In this document: positions 46,928-54,628 of the stretch, one piece after another
Numbering within the stretch: the stretch's first letter is position 1
Layout of the letters: the number at the start of each line of letters is the position of its first letter
Assembly: GCF_900177515.1 (NCBI RefSeq)
Contig: NZ_FXAK01000007.1
Span: 1,782,501 to 1,846,500, forward strand
Direction of reading: 5' to 3'
DNA length: 64,000 nt
Source: Azospirillum oryzae
Lineage (GTDB): Bacteria; Pseudomonadota; Alphaproteobacteria; Azospirillales; Azospirillaceae
Position numbers and translations under genes: made by a program
Notes under the pieces: model-generated
Seen by the model: only the letters and a program-made list of their open reading frames with translations
Told to the model about the DNA's origin: nothing
Database searches by the model: none

Positions 46928-48752
46928 CGAACTCCTCCCATATTACAACCGCGAGCTGACCTATCTGCGCCGCATGGCGGCGGAGTTCTCGGAGGCGCAT
47001 CCGAAGATCGCCGGGCGGCTGCGGCTCAGCGCCGACGCGGTGGAGGATCCGCATGTCGCCCGGTTGCTGGAGGGCGTCGCCTTCCTCAACGCCCGCATCA
47101 GCCGCAAGCTGGACGACGAATATCCGGAGCTGGTCGACACGCTGCTGGATGTGCTCTATCCGCATTATCTGGCGCCGATCCCGTCGATGGCGGTGGTGCA
47201 GATGCGGAGCAGCCCCGACCTGACCGGCGCCCACACCGTGCCGAAGGGGACGGAGCTGGAGACCGAGGCGCTGCGCGGGGAGACCTGCCGCTTCCGCACC
47301 GTCTACCCGGCGACTCTCTGGCCGGTCGATCTGGATCAGGCGGTTCTGAGCGGCCGGCCACTGGTGGCGCCGCCCAACCCGCGGGCGGGCGACGCGGTGG
47401 CGGCGCTGCGGCTGACCCTGCGCTGCCGCGTGCCGGAGATGACCTTCACCGAACTTGGGCCGGAAACCCTGCGCTTCTTCCTGCGCGGCCAGCCACAGCA
47501 GGTCTATGCCCTGCATGAACTGATCTTCAACAACGCCGTCTCGGTGGCGCTGGCCGACGATCCGCATGATCCGAACGCGGTGATCCTCGGCCCCGACGCC
47601 ATCCGCCCGGTCGGTTTCGGCGACGAGGAGGGCATGCTGCCCTACCCCGCCCGTTCCCACGGCGGTTACCGGCTGCTGACCGAATATTTCGCCTTCCCCG
47701 AGAAGTTCCTGTTCTTCGACCTGAACATCTCGCCGAAGGTGCTGCGCCGCGCCGGCGGCACGCTGGAGATCTTCATCTATCTGAACAGCACCGACGGCGA
47801 CCTGGAACGCGCGGTGTCGAAGGACAATTTCGCTCTCGGCTGCACCCCGGTGGTCAACCTGTTCCGCCAGCGGGCGGAGCCGGTGGCGCTGACCCAGACC
47901 CAGCACGAGCACCGGGTGGTGCCCGACGCCCGCCGCCCCGGCGCGCTGGAGGTCTATTCGGTCGACAGCGTGCTGGCCACCGATCCCGACGGCAAGCAAC
48001 GTCGCTTCCTGCCCTTCTACGGCCTGCGCCATGGTGGGGTGGAGGCGGTCAGCCGCACCTATTACACCGCCAGCCGCCGCCCGGCCGGGGGACGCGATCC
48101 GGGGACCGAGGTGCATCTGGCGCTGGTCGATCTCGATTTCGACCCGTCCAGCCCGGCGGAATCAGTGCTGTCGGTCGAAACCACCTGCCTCAACCGCGAC
48201 CTGCCCTCGCAGCTGCCCTATGGCGGCGGCCACCCGCACCTGAAGCTGATGGAGGGAATGGCGGCGGTGTCCGGTGTCGCCTGCCTGACGCCGCCGACGC
48301 CGACCCTGCGCATCGCCGAACGCAAGGGCCACCGTTGGCGCCTCGTCTCGCACCTGCTGCTCAACCACCTGTCGATCTCCGGCGGGGCGGAGGGGACGGA
48401 GGCGCTGCGCGAGATCCTGCGGCTCTACGACTTCCGCGATTCGGCCGAGACACGCGGTATCGCCGACGGCATCGTCAAGGTGACGACCAAGCGCGGCACC
48501 GCGCGGGCGCCATCGCGGCCGGGCGACGTCGCCTGGGGCGACGCCATCTGCCGCGGCATCGACGTCGGCATCGAATTCGACCCGCAGCGCTTCAGCGGCA
48601 GCGGCATGTTCCTGCTGGCGATGATCCTCGACCATTTCCTGGGGCTGTACTGCTCGATCAATTCCTTCACGCGGCTGACCGCTACGGTCAAGGGCCGCAC
48701 CGGAGTGCTCCGCACATGGCCCGCCCGCGCCGGCAACCGCCCGCTTCTGTGA
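46920..48752 (+). CDS. tssF: T6SS baseplate protein TssF
   Basis: 610 residues from a GTG start overlapping tssE. The N-terminus (LLPYYNRELTYLRRMAAEFSE) and RLLEGVAFLNARISRKLDDEYPEL are family hallmarks. The C-terminus contains FLLAMILDHFLGLYCSINSFTRL. It forms the wedge with TssG and TssE. It overlaps tssG by 37 bp. Confidence 0.95.
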   Translation: MADELLPYYNRELTYLRRMAAEFSEAHPKIAGRLRLSADAVEDPHVARLLEGVAFLNARISRKLDDEYPELVDTLLDVLYPHYLAPIPSMAVVQMRSSPDLTGAHTVPKGTELETEALRGETCRFRTVYPATLWPVDLDQAVLSGRPLVAPPNPRAGDAVAALRLTLRCRVPEMTFTELGPETLRFFLRGQPQQVYALHELIFNNAVSVALADDPHDPNAVILGPDAIRPVGFGDEEGMLPYPARSHGGYRLLTEYFAFPEKFLFFDLNISPKVLRRAGGTLEIFIYLNSTDGDLERAVSKDNFALGCTPVVNLFRQRAEPVALTQTQHEHRVVPDARRPGALEVYSVDSVLATDPDGKQRRFLPFYGLRHGGVEAVSRTYYTASRRPAGGRDPGTEVHLALVDLDFDPSSPAESVLSVETTCLNRDLPSQLPYGGGHPHLKLMEGMAAVSGVACLTPPTPTLRIAERKGHRWRLVSHLLLNHLSISGGAEGTEALREILRLYDFRDSAETRGIADGIVKVTTKRGTARAPSRPGDVAWGDAICRGIDVGIEFDPQRFSGSGMFLLAMILDHFLGLYCSINSFTRLTATVKGRTGVLRTWPARAGNRPLL

Positions 48753-49801
48753 TCGACCGGCTGTTCCGCACCCCCCACCGCTTCGACTTCTTCCAGGCGG
48801 TGCGGGTGCTGGAATGGCAGGCCCGGCGCGATGCGCGCGACCCGCGCAAGGCCCGCCGCCACGCCGTCGGCCACGACCATGACCCGCGCGAGGAGGTGGT
48901 GCGCCTGCGCGCCGAAACCTCGCTGACCTTCCCCGGCAATCAAGTGGCTGGGGCGGAGCCGGGCCAGGATGGCCGGCCGCCGACGGTGGTCGGCGCCTTC
49001 CTTGGGCTGGTCGGACCTCTGGGCGTGCTGCCGCAGCACTACACCGAGATCATGATCCGCAGCTTGCGCGAGCGGAACCGGTCCCTGCGCGACTTCTTCG
49101 ACGTCTTCCATCACCGCAGCTTCTCACTGTTCTACCGCGCCTGGGCCAAATACCGCCTGCCGGTGTCCTTCGAGCGCGGGCAGGGTTCGCGGGAGCCCGA
49201 TCCGGTCAGCACCACGCTGTCCAGCTTCGTCGGCATCGGCCAGCCGTCGCTGACCAAGCGGCTGGTGGTGGAGGACGAGACGCTCCTGCATTATTCCGGA
49301 CTGCTGTCGCGCGGGACCCGCTCGGCCGTCGATCTGCAGGAGATGCTGTCGGATTTCCTCGGCCGGCCGGTGACGGTGGAGAGCTTCGTCGGCGGCTGGC
49401 TGCCGATCGCGGCGGACGGGCAGACACGGCTGCCGACGCTGGCCGAGCCGGAGGGTCGGCATTGCCGGCTGGGCATCGACGCGCTGGCCGGCGACCGCGC
49501 CTGGGATGTCCAGGGCAAGTTCCGCCTGCGCATCGGTCCGCTGAACCACGACCAGTTCCGCGACTTCATGCCGGAAGGCCGTGAGTTCAGGAAGCTGCAG
49601 GATCTGGTCCGCATGTATGTCGGGCCGGAACTGGATTTCGAACTTCAGGTGACGTTGCAGGCGCCGGAGGTGCCGGGCGCCCGGCTGGCCGCCGGGGAGG
49701 ACGACCGCGACGCCACGCGGCTGGGCTGGAACGGCTGGGTGCTGCACGCGCCGAGCCCGGTCGAGCGCAAGGACGCGGTGTTTCCTATGCAGGATTTGTG
49801 A
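48716..49801 (+). CDS. tssG: T6SS baseplate protein TssG
   Basis: 361 residues. The start ATG 48716 (GGAG 10 bases upstream) lies inside the tssF end; GTG 48749 is an alternative. FDFFQAVRVLE, VRLRAETSLTFPGNQV and GLVGPLGVLPQHYTE are diagnostic. It partners TssF in the baseplate wedge. A further ~44 bp lead to the methyltransferase gene. Confidence 0.95.
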   Translation: MARPRRQPPASVIDRLFRTPHRFDFFQAVRVLEWQARRDARDPRKARRHAVGHDHDPREEVVRLRAETSLTFPGNQVAGAEPGQDGRPPTVVGAFLGLVGPLGVLPQHYTEIMIRSLRERNRSLRDFFDVFHHRSFSLFYRAWAKYRLPVSFERGQGSREPDPVSTTLSSFVGIGQPSLTKRLVVEDETLLHYSGLLSRGTRSAVDLQEMLSDFLGRPVTVESFVGGWLPIAADGQTRLPTLAEPEGRHCRLGIDALAGDRAWDVQGKFRLRIGPLNHDQFRDFMPEGREFRKLQDLVRMYVGPELDFELQVTLQAPEVPGARLAAGEDDRDATRLGWNGWVLHAPSPVERKDAVFPMQDL

Positions 49802-49844
49802 GGCGCGCCATTGCGACGCCCCGCCTTAGAACGACGAGGACCCA

Positions 49845-51386
49845 ATGAGCGACTGGAGCGCCGGCTATGTGTCGGACATCGAATATCTGCCGGGCTTCTA
49901 CCGTGAACAGGGGCCGGCGCATCTGACGCTGAGCTGCCTGATCAACGGCATCGCCCCGCCATCCACGGCCAACGGGTTCGACTATTGCGAACTGGGCTGC
50001 GGCCACGGCACGACGGTGGCGCTGTTCGCGGCGGCCAACCCGCAGGGGCGGTTCCACGCGGTGGACTTCCACCCTGCCCACATCGCCCGCGCCCGCGATG
50101 CCGCCGAGGCCGCCGGCCTGACCAACATCAGCTTCCACGAGGCGAGCTTCGCCGAGATGGCCGAGGGTGAGGGGCCGGAGCTGCCGGAGTTCGACTTCGT
50201 CACGCTGCACGGCGTCTACAGCTGGGTCAGCCCGATGAACCGGGGCGCCATCGCGCGCTTCCTGGCCAAGAAGCTGAAGCCGGGCGGGCTGGTCTATGTC
50301 AGCTACAACGCCATGCCGGGCTGGGCGCCGATGATGCCGCTGCAGCGATTGCTCTACGAATATTCCGGGCTGGTCCATCAGCGCAGCGACGTACAGGTCA
50401 AGGCCGGGCTGGACTTCGCCGAACAGCTCTACAAGGCTGGCGCCAAGATCCTGGGCGACGAGGCGATGTTCGGCAAGCTGCGCGGCGAGACCAAGACGCA
50501 GAGCGCCACCGACCAGTCCGTCTATCTGGCGCACGAGTATCTGAACGGCAGCTGGCAGCCGCTCTACCATGTCGATGTCGCGCGCGAACTGGGCGAGGCG
50601 AAGCTGACCTATGCCGGTTCGGCCACGCTGTTCGAGAATTACCCGGACCTCGCCCTGACGCCCGACCAGCGCAAGGCGCTCGACAGCATCGGCGTGCCCA
50701 GCCTGCGCGAGACCTTCAAGGACTATTGCGTCGGCCGCCCCTTCCGCCGCGACGTCTTCGTGCGCGGCGCCCGGCGCATCAGCGTGGCCAAGCGCGACGC
50801 GATGCTGATGGACATGGCGATGGCGCTGACCATCCCGCGTGCCGACGCCCGCACCACCATCCAGGTGCCGCTGGGCGAGGCGACGCTGGAGGCCAGGCAT
50901 TACGAGCCGATCTTCGACGCGCTGGCCGAAGGGCCGCGCCGCATCGGCGAGCTGATGGAGCTGCCGGAGGTGCGGCAGGCCGGCGGCAACCTGTCGGCGG
51001 TGGAGATCGCCGGCATGCTGACCGGCTCCAACCAAGCGATCCCGGTGCCGAACCCGCCCGAGACGGTAACGCCGCTGCCGGGCGTGCTTGCCCACAACCG
51101 CGCCGCCGCCAACGAACTCGCCACCAGCGAGGGACGCAAGAGCAGCGCCTTCGCCGCCTCGGTCGGCGGGGCCGGCCTGCATGTCAGCACGATGGAGGCG
51201 CTGCTCTATGACGGCCTGTGCGAAGGCGTGCCGGAGACGCTGGACGCACTGGTCGCCCACGCGATGCGCCGGCTGGCCGCGCCGGAGAATGCCGACGACG
51301 CCAGCCGCAAGGCCATCGCCGACAGCATGGACTGGTGCCTGCGCAACAGCCTGCCGGTCTGGCGCAAGCTGGGCGTGATCGGATGA
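49845..51386 (+). CDS. Class I methyltransferase with regulatory domain (MethyTransf_Reg type)
   Basis: 513 residues. N-terminal SAM-binding core with YCELGCGHGTTVALFAAANP (motif I), FHAVDF and FDFVTLHGVYSWVS. The mid region (~215-310, SVYLAHEYLNGSWQPLYHVDV) matches the regulatory domain found after such cores. The C-terminal ~180 residues are helical. It lies in the T6SS right arm, 43 bp after tssG, before the gap to tssJ. Methyltransferases of this build do occur in other gene clusters, so it may be a specific T6SS modifier or a passenger. Substrate unknown. Confidence 0.8.
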   Translation: MSDWSAGYVSDIEYLPGFYREQGPAHLTLSCLINGIAPPSTANGFDYCELGCGHGTTVALFAAANPQGRFHAVDFHPAHIARARDAAEAAGLTNISFHEASFAEMAEGEGPELPEFDFVTLHGVYSWVSPMNRGAIARFLAKKLKPGGLVYVSYNAMPGWAPMMPLQRLLYEYSGLVHQRSDVQVKAGLDFAEQLYKAGAKILGDEAMFGKLRGETKTQSATDQSVYLAHEYLNGSWQPLYHVDVARELGEAKLTYAGSATLFENYPDLALTPDQRKALDSIGVPSLRETFKDYCVGRPFRRDVFVRGARRISVAKRDAMLMDMAMALTIPRADARTTIQVPLGEATLEARHYEPIFDALAEGPRRIGELMELPEVRQAGGNLSAVEIAGMLTGSNQAIPVPNPPETVTPLPGVLAHNRAAANELATSEGRKSSAFAASVGGAGLHVSTMEALLYDGLCEGVPETLDALVAHAMRRLAAPENADDASRKAIADSMDWCLRNSLPVWRKLGVIG

Positions 51387-51408
51387 TGGACGCCGATTGG
51401 GACGGTCA

Positions 51409-52146
51409 TCAGCCCGGCGGCATCGCTCTGGCACGGGCGTCCTGCATGGGACGCCGTTCCGCCTGATGCTGCCAGTCGATCGCCTCGTCCTCATCCTCCG
51501 CGCCGCTTTCCTCCGCGCCACCGGCCCAGGCCGGGACGACGGTCTGGCGCAGCTCGGCCAATGCGACCAGCGCTTCGCGGTCGCCGGCCGCGGCGGCGGC
51601 CTGGAGCCAGAGGGCGGCTTCGGCGGCATCGCGCTCCAGGCCGACCCCCTCGCGCAGGCACAGGCCCAGCCGGTATTGGGCGGCGGGGTGGCCCTGTTCG
51701 GCGGCGGCGCGCAGCCAGCGCACCGCTTCCACCTCGTCGCGGTCGACGCCGCGGCCGTCGAGCAGCAGCAGGGCGAGGTTGACCTGGGCGGGGGCGGAAT
51801 GCTGCAGCGCGGCCAGCCGGTACCACAGCGCCGCCTTGGCCGGGTCGCAGGGCACGCCGGCGCCATGCTCATGCATGAAGCCCAGGTTGTTCTGCGCCCC
51901 GACATCGCCCTTGGCGGCGGCGCGGCGGTACCAGGACACCGCCCGGCGCGGGTCGGGCGGCACGCCGATGCCGTTGGCGAGCAGGAAGGCCAGCATGGTC
52001 TGCGCCGCGACATGGCCCTGGCGGGCCGCGCGCCGGTACCAGGGCACGGAAGCGGCGACATCGGCCGTCCGCAGCATTTCCGCCAGCCGGTACTGCGCGT
52101 CGCTGTCGCCCAGTTCGGCTCTCATCCGGGTCCAAAGCGTGGGCAT
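51409..52146 (-). CDS. SEL1-repeat protein, opposite strand within the T6SS arm
   Basis: 245 residues, with at least five SEL1-like helical repeats of ~36 residues (AQYRLAEMLRTAD, AQTMLAFLLANGIGVPPDPRRAVSWY in shortened form, NNLGFMHEHGAGVPCDPAKAALWY). An acidic stretch and a basic tail end the protein. No signal peptide. SEL1 repeats mediate protein contacts and occur in T6SS immunity or regulatory proteins. It is convergent with the methyltransferase and divergent from tssJ, so it splits the rightward operon. No adjacent toxin gene is evident. Confidence 0.8.
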   Translation of the reverse strand: MPTLWTRMRAELGDSDAQYRLAEMLRTADVAASVPWYRRAARQGHVAAQTMLAFLLANGIGVPPDPRRAVSWYRRAAAKGDVGAQNNLGFMHEHGAGVPCDPAKAALWYRLAALQHSAPAQVNLALLLLDGRGVDRDEVEAVRWLRAAAEQGHPAAQYRLGLCLREGVGLERDAAEAALWLQAAAAAGDREALVALAELRQTVVPAWAGGAEESGAEDEDEAIDWQHQAERRPMQDARARAMPPG

Positions 52147-52342
52147 GGCGTTGGTACCTTCGTCAATTGTCCCCCGAGGATCGGCACCACGAACAGCGCG
52201 CGAACCGGCTTTATTCCATTCGCCGCGGCGTTGTGGACCATCCCCCGTGCCCGAGTCTGTCCCCCCGCCGCCGTCGGTTCAACCTCTCCAGCCGGCGGTC
52301 GAGGAATTGTCACGCCGGCGCCTTTGGTTAGGGATGACCATC

Positions 52343-52374
52343 CGTTCGTGCCCTGCTATACCCGAACGTATAAG
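52343..52374 (+). promoter_or_regulatory. Possible tssJ promoter with inverted repeat
   Basis: CGTTCG (52343) and CGAACG (52363) are inverted around 14 bases, immediately before TATAAG (52369-52374), a fair -10. The -35 is poor. It is 16 bases before the tssJ start, in the 243-bp gap created by the SEL1 gene, which means tssJLM-ppkA needs its own promoter. GGGAAAGG (52375-52382) is the ribosome site. Confidence 0.35.
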
Positions 52375-52389
52375 GGGAAAGGTGTGGTG

Positions 52390-53103
52390 ATGCAGAGGAT
52401 TGCCGGCTGGATGCGGATCCGGAAGACGACATGGTCCGCTGCCGCCCTGGCCGCAGCGCTGGCGCTGGCCGCCTGTTCCTCCGCTCCGAAACCGCCGCCG
52501 CCGACCACCATCCGGCTGACGGTGGTGGGGGCGAAGGCGCTAAACCCCGATCCCAGCGGCCGGCCGTCGCCGGTGATGCTGCGGCTCTACCAGCTCGGCC
52601 CCAGCGACGCTTTCGCCAATGCCGATTTCTTCCAGGTCATGGACCAGGACAAGGCGACGCTCGGCCCCACCCTGCTCGACCGGCAGGAGCTGGCGGTGCA
52701 GCCGGACGGCAGGCAGACGGTGACGATCCAGCCCAAGCCGGACGTCAAGACGCTGGCCGTCGCCGCCGCCTTCCGCGCCTATGAGGAAGCCGGCTGGCGC
52801 GCGCTGCAGCCGGTGGAGCCGAACAAAGCGAACAATTTCGTCCTGACCGCCAAGGACAGCACCATCACGCTGGTCCGGCAGGATGGCGAGGACGGCGATG
52901 CCGCCGCCACCGACGGCGAAGCAGAGGGCGACAAGCCGGCCGCGGACAAGCCCGAAGACGCGAAGCCGGATGCCCAAAAGCCGGATGCCGACAAGGCAAA
53001 GGCCGATGCGCCCAAGGCCGAGAAGGCCGAACCCGCGCCGAAGGCGACCGCCGACCAGCCGCCCGCCGCCAAGCACAACCTGATCGTGAAGGGGCCGTCA
53101 TGA
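52390..53103 (+). CDS. tssJ: T6SS outer-membrane lipoprotein TssJ
   Basis: 237 residues. The signal peptide ends in lipobox LAAC (Cys ~34), then SSAPKPPPPTTIRLTV begins the TssJ domain (~35-165). NPDPSGRPSPVMLRLYQL and DRQELAVQPDG are typical. It anchors TssM to the outer membrane. The last ~70 residues are a low-complexity tail of Asp, Lys, Ala and Pro (KPEDAKPDAQKPDADKAK) that ordinary TssJ proteins lack. The stop overlaps tssL by ATGA. Confidence 0.93.
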   Translation: MQRIAGWMRIRKTTWSAAALAAALALAACSSAPKPPPPTTIRLTVVGAKALNPDPSGRPSPVMLRLYQLGPSDAFANADFFQVMDQDKATLGPTLLDRQELAVQPDGRQTVTIQPKPDVKTLAVAAAFRAYEEAGWRALQPVEPNKANNFVLTAKDSTITLVRQDGEDGDAAATDGEAEGDKPAADKPEDAKPDAQKPDADKAKADAPKAEKAEPAPKATADQPPAAKHNLIVKGPS

Positions 53104-54611
53104 GCGTCCGGCCGCCGCCCGACAAGAATCCGTTCGACGAACCGGACGACATCGACGCCACCGTGATGCAGCCGATGGCGTTCCAGCGCCCGGCCGCGCC
53201 GGCCGGTGGCCCTGCTCCCGCTCCGGCGGCCGGGCTGGTGCCGCCCGCCTTCGGCCAGGGCGCCGCGTCCTTTTCCCCCTCCCCGGCAGCCTTTTCGCCG
53301 CCCGCCTTCGCATCGGCCAAGCCGGCCGCCGCGCCGGCTCCTGCGTCCGCCCCCGTCCAGGCCCCGTTCTCTCCCGGTTTCCGGCAGCTGGACGACGCGG
53401 CGCTGACGGCGTTGACCGCGGTCAGCGACAACCCGCTGGTCACCGCCGCGGCGCCCATCCTGGCGATGGTGGTGCGGGTGCGCGACCTTCCCCAGCACCG
53501 CGACGTGGAGTCCCTGCGCGAGCGGGTGATTGCGGAGATGCAGCGGTTCGAGGCGGCGACGGTGCGCGCCGGTCTGCCTGCCGCCCAGATCCGCAACGCG
53601 GGCTATGCGCTGTGCGCCACCGTGGACGACGTGGTGCTGGCGACCCCCTGGGGCAGCCAGAGCCTGTGGGCGCACAAGAGCATGGTCTCCACCATCCAGA
53701 AGGAGACCTGGGGCGGCGAGCGCTTCTTCGACCTGCTCGACCAGATGGCCGATGCGCCCGACCGCCACCTGATGGAGTTGGAGCTGTTCTACCTCTGCGT
53801 TTCGCTGGGGTTCGAGGGCAAGTACCGCGTCATGCCGCGCGGCTACAGCGATCTGGCGAAGCTGCGCGACCGACTGTACCGCGTCATCCGCAAGCAGCGC
53901 GGCGAGGCGGAGCGCGACCTGTCTCCCCATTGGCGCGGACAGGCCGACGGCTTCCGTCCGCTGGCGGCCACCGTCCCGCTGTGGGTCCCGGCGGTGATGA
54001 TCGTGGCGCTGCTGGCGGCGCTCTATGCCTGGTTCGTCTTCGCGCTCGCCGACCAGTCGGACGCCGCCTATCGCCGGCTGGCCGGACTGATCCCCGACAA
54101 GCCGGTGCAGGTCGCACGGATCGAGGCGCCGGCCACCCTGCCCGCCCCGCCGCCCAGCCGGACGGTTGCCGACCGCGTCGCCGCCGCGCTGGCCGCCGAC
54201 ATCAAGGCGGGGCTGGTGGAGGTCAGCGGCGGCACCGACGGCCGCGTGCTGGTCCGCACCCGGCTGAACGTCTTCGCGTCGGGCAGCGACCGCATCGAGC
54301 CACGCTATGTCGAGGTGTTCAAGCATGTGGCCGAGGCGCTGCGCCCCGAGAAGGGCCGGATCGCCGTGATCGGCAACACCGACAGCGTTGCCATCCGTTC
54401 GCTGCGCTACCCGTCCAACCAGGAATTGTCGGAAGCGCGGGCCGACAAGGTGCAGCGGTTGATGACCGAGATTCTGGGCGCCGACGCCGCAAAGGACGGT
54501 GGGAGCCGCTTGAGCGCCGAAGGGCGCGGCGACACCGACCCGATCGCCCCCAACACGACGGCGGAGGGCCGGCAGGCCAACCGGCGCGTCGACATCGTGC
54601 TGGCGCCCTGA
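53100..54611 (+). CDS. tssL: T6SS inner-membrane protein TssL with OmpA-like domain
   Basis: 503 residues. A Pro/Ala-rich cytoplasmic N-terminus (~1-95) is followed by the DotU domain (~100-285; AMVVRVRDL, DDVVLATPWG, LYLCVSLGFEGKYR region), one TM helix (~292-315) and a periplasmic OmpA/MotB peptidoglycan-binding domain (~375-500; NTDSVAIRSLRYPSNQELSEAR, GRGDTDPIAPNTT). This fused TssL anchors the membrane complex to the cell wall. It is translationally coupled to tssJ. Confidence 0.95.
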   Translation: MSVRPPPDKNPFDEPDDIDATVMQPMAFQRPAAPAGGPAPAPAAGLVPPAFGQGAASFSPSPAAFSPPAFASAKPAAAPAPASAPVQAPFSPGFRQLDDAALTALTAVSDNPLVTAAAPILAMVVRVRDLPQHRDVESLRERVIAEMQRFEAATVRAGLPAAQIRNAGYALCATVDDVVLATPWGSQSLWAHKSMVSTIQKETWGGERFFDLLDQMADAPDRHLMELELFYLCVSLGFEGKYRVMPRGYSDLAKLRDRLYRVIRKQRGEAERDLSPHWRGQADGFRPLAATVPLWVPAVMIVALLAALYAWFVFALADQSDAAYRRLAGLIPDKPVQVARIEAPATLPAPPPSRTVADRVAAALAADIKAGLVEVSGGTDGRVLVRTRLNVFASGSDRIEPRYVEVFKHVAEALRPEKGRIAVIGNTDSVAIRSLRYPSNQELSEARADKVQRLMTEILGADAAKDGGSRLSAEGRGDTDPIAPNTTAEGRQANRRVDIVLAP

Positions 54612-54628
54612 CCGATGGCGAAACACCG

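Noticed and set aside
32847..49801. Phage tail-like genes (gp25, tube, spike) suggesting a prophage
   Set aside because: All belong to a complete T6SS with TssJLM, ClpV and TssK; no phage head, lysis or integrase genes are present.
51429..51448. TGGCACG...TGCA resembling a second sigma-54 promoter
   Set aside because: The GG-GC spacing is 12 rather than 10 and it lies inside the SEL1 coding sequence.
49785..52061. 758-residue minus-strand ORF joining two regions
   Set aside because: Its left part is the antisense of the methyltransferase and its right part overlaps the SEL1 gene in another frame; no continuous domain.
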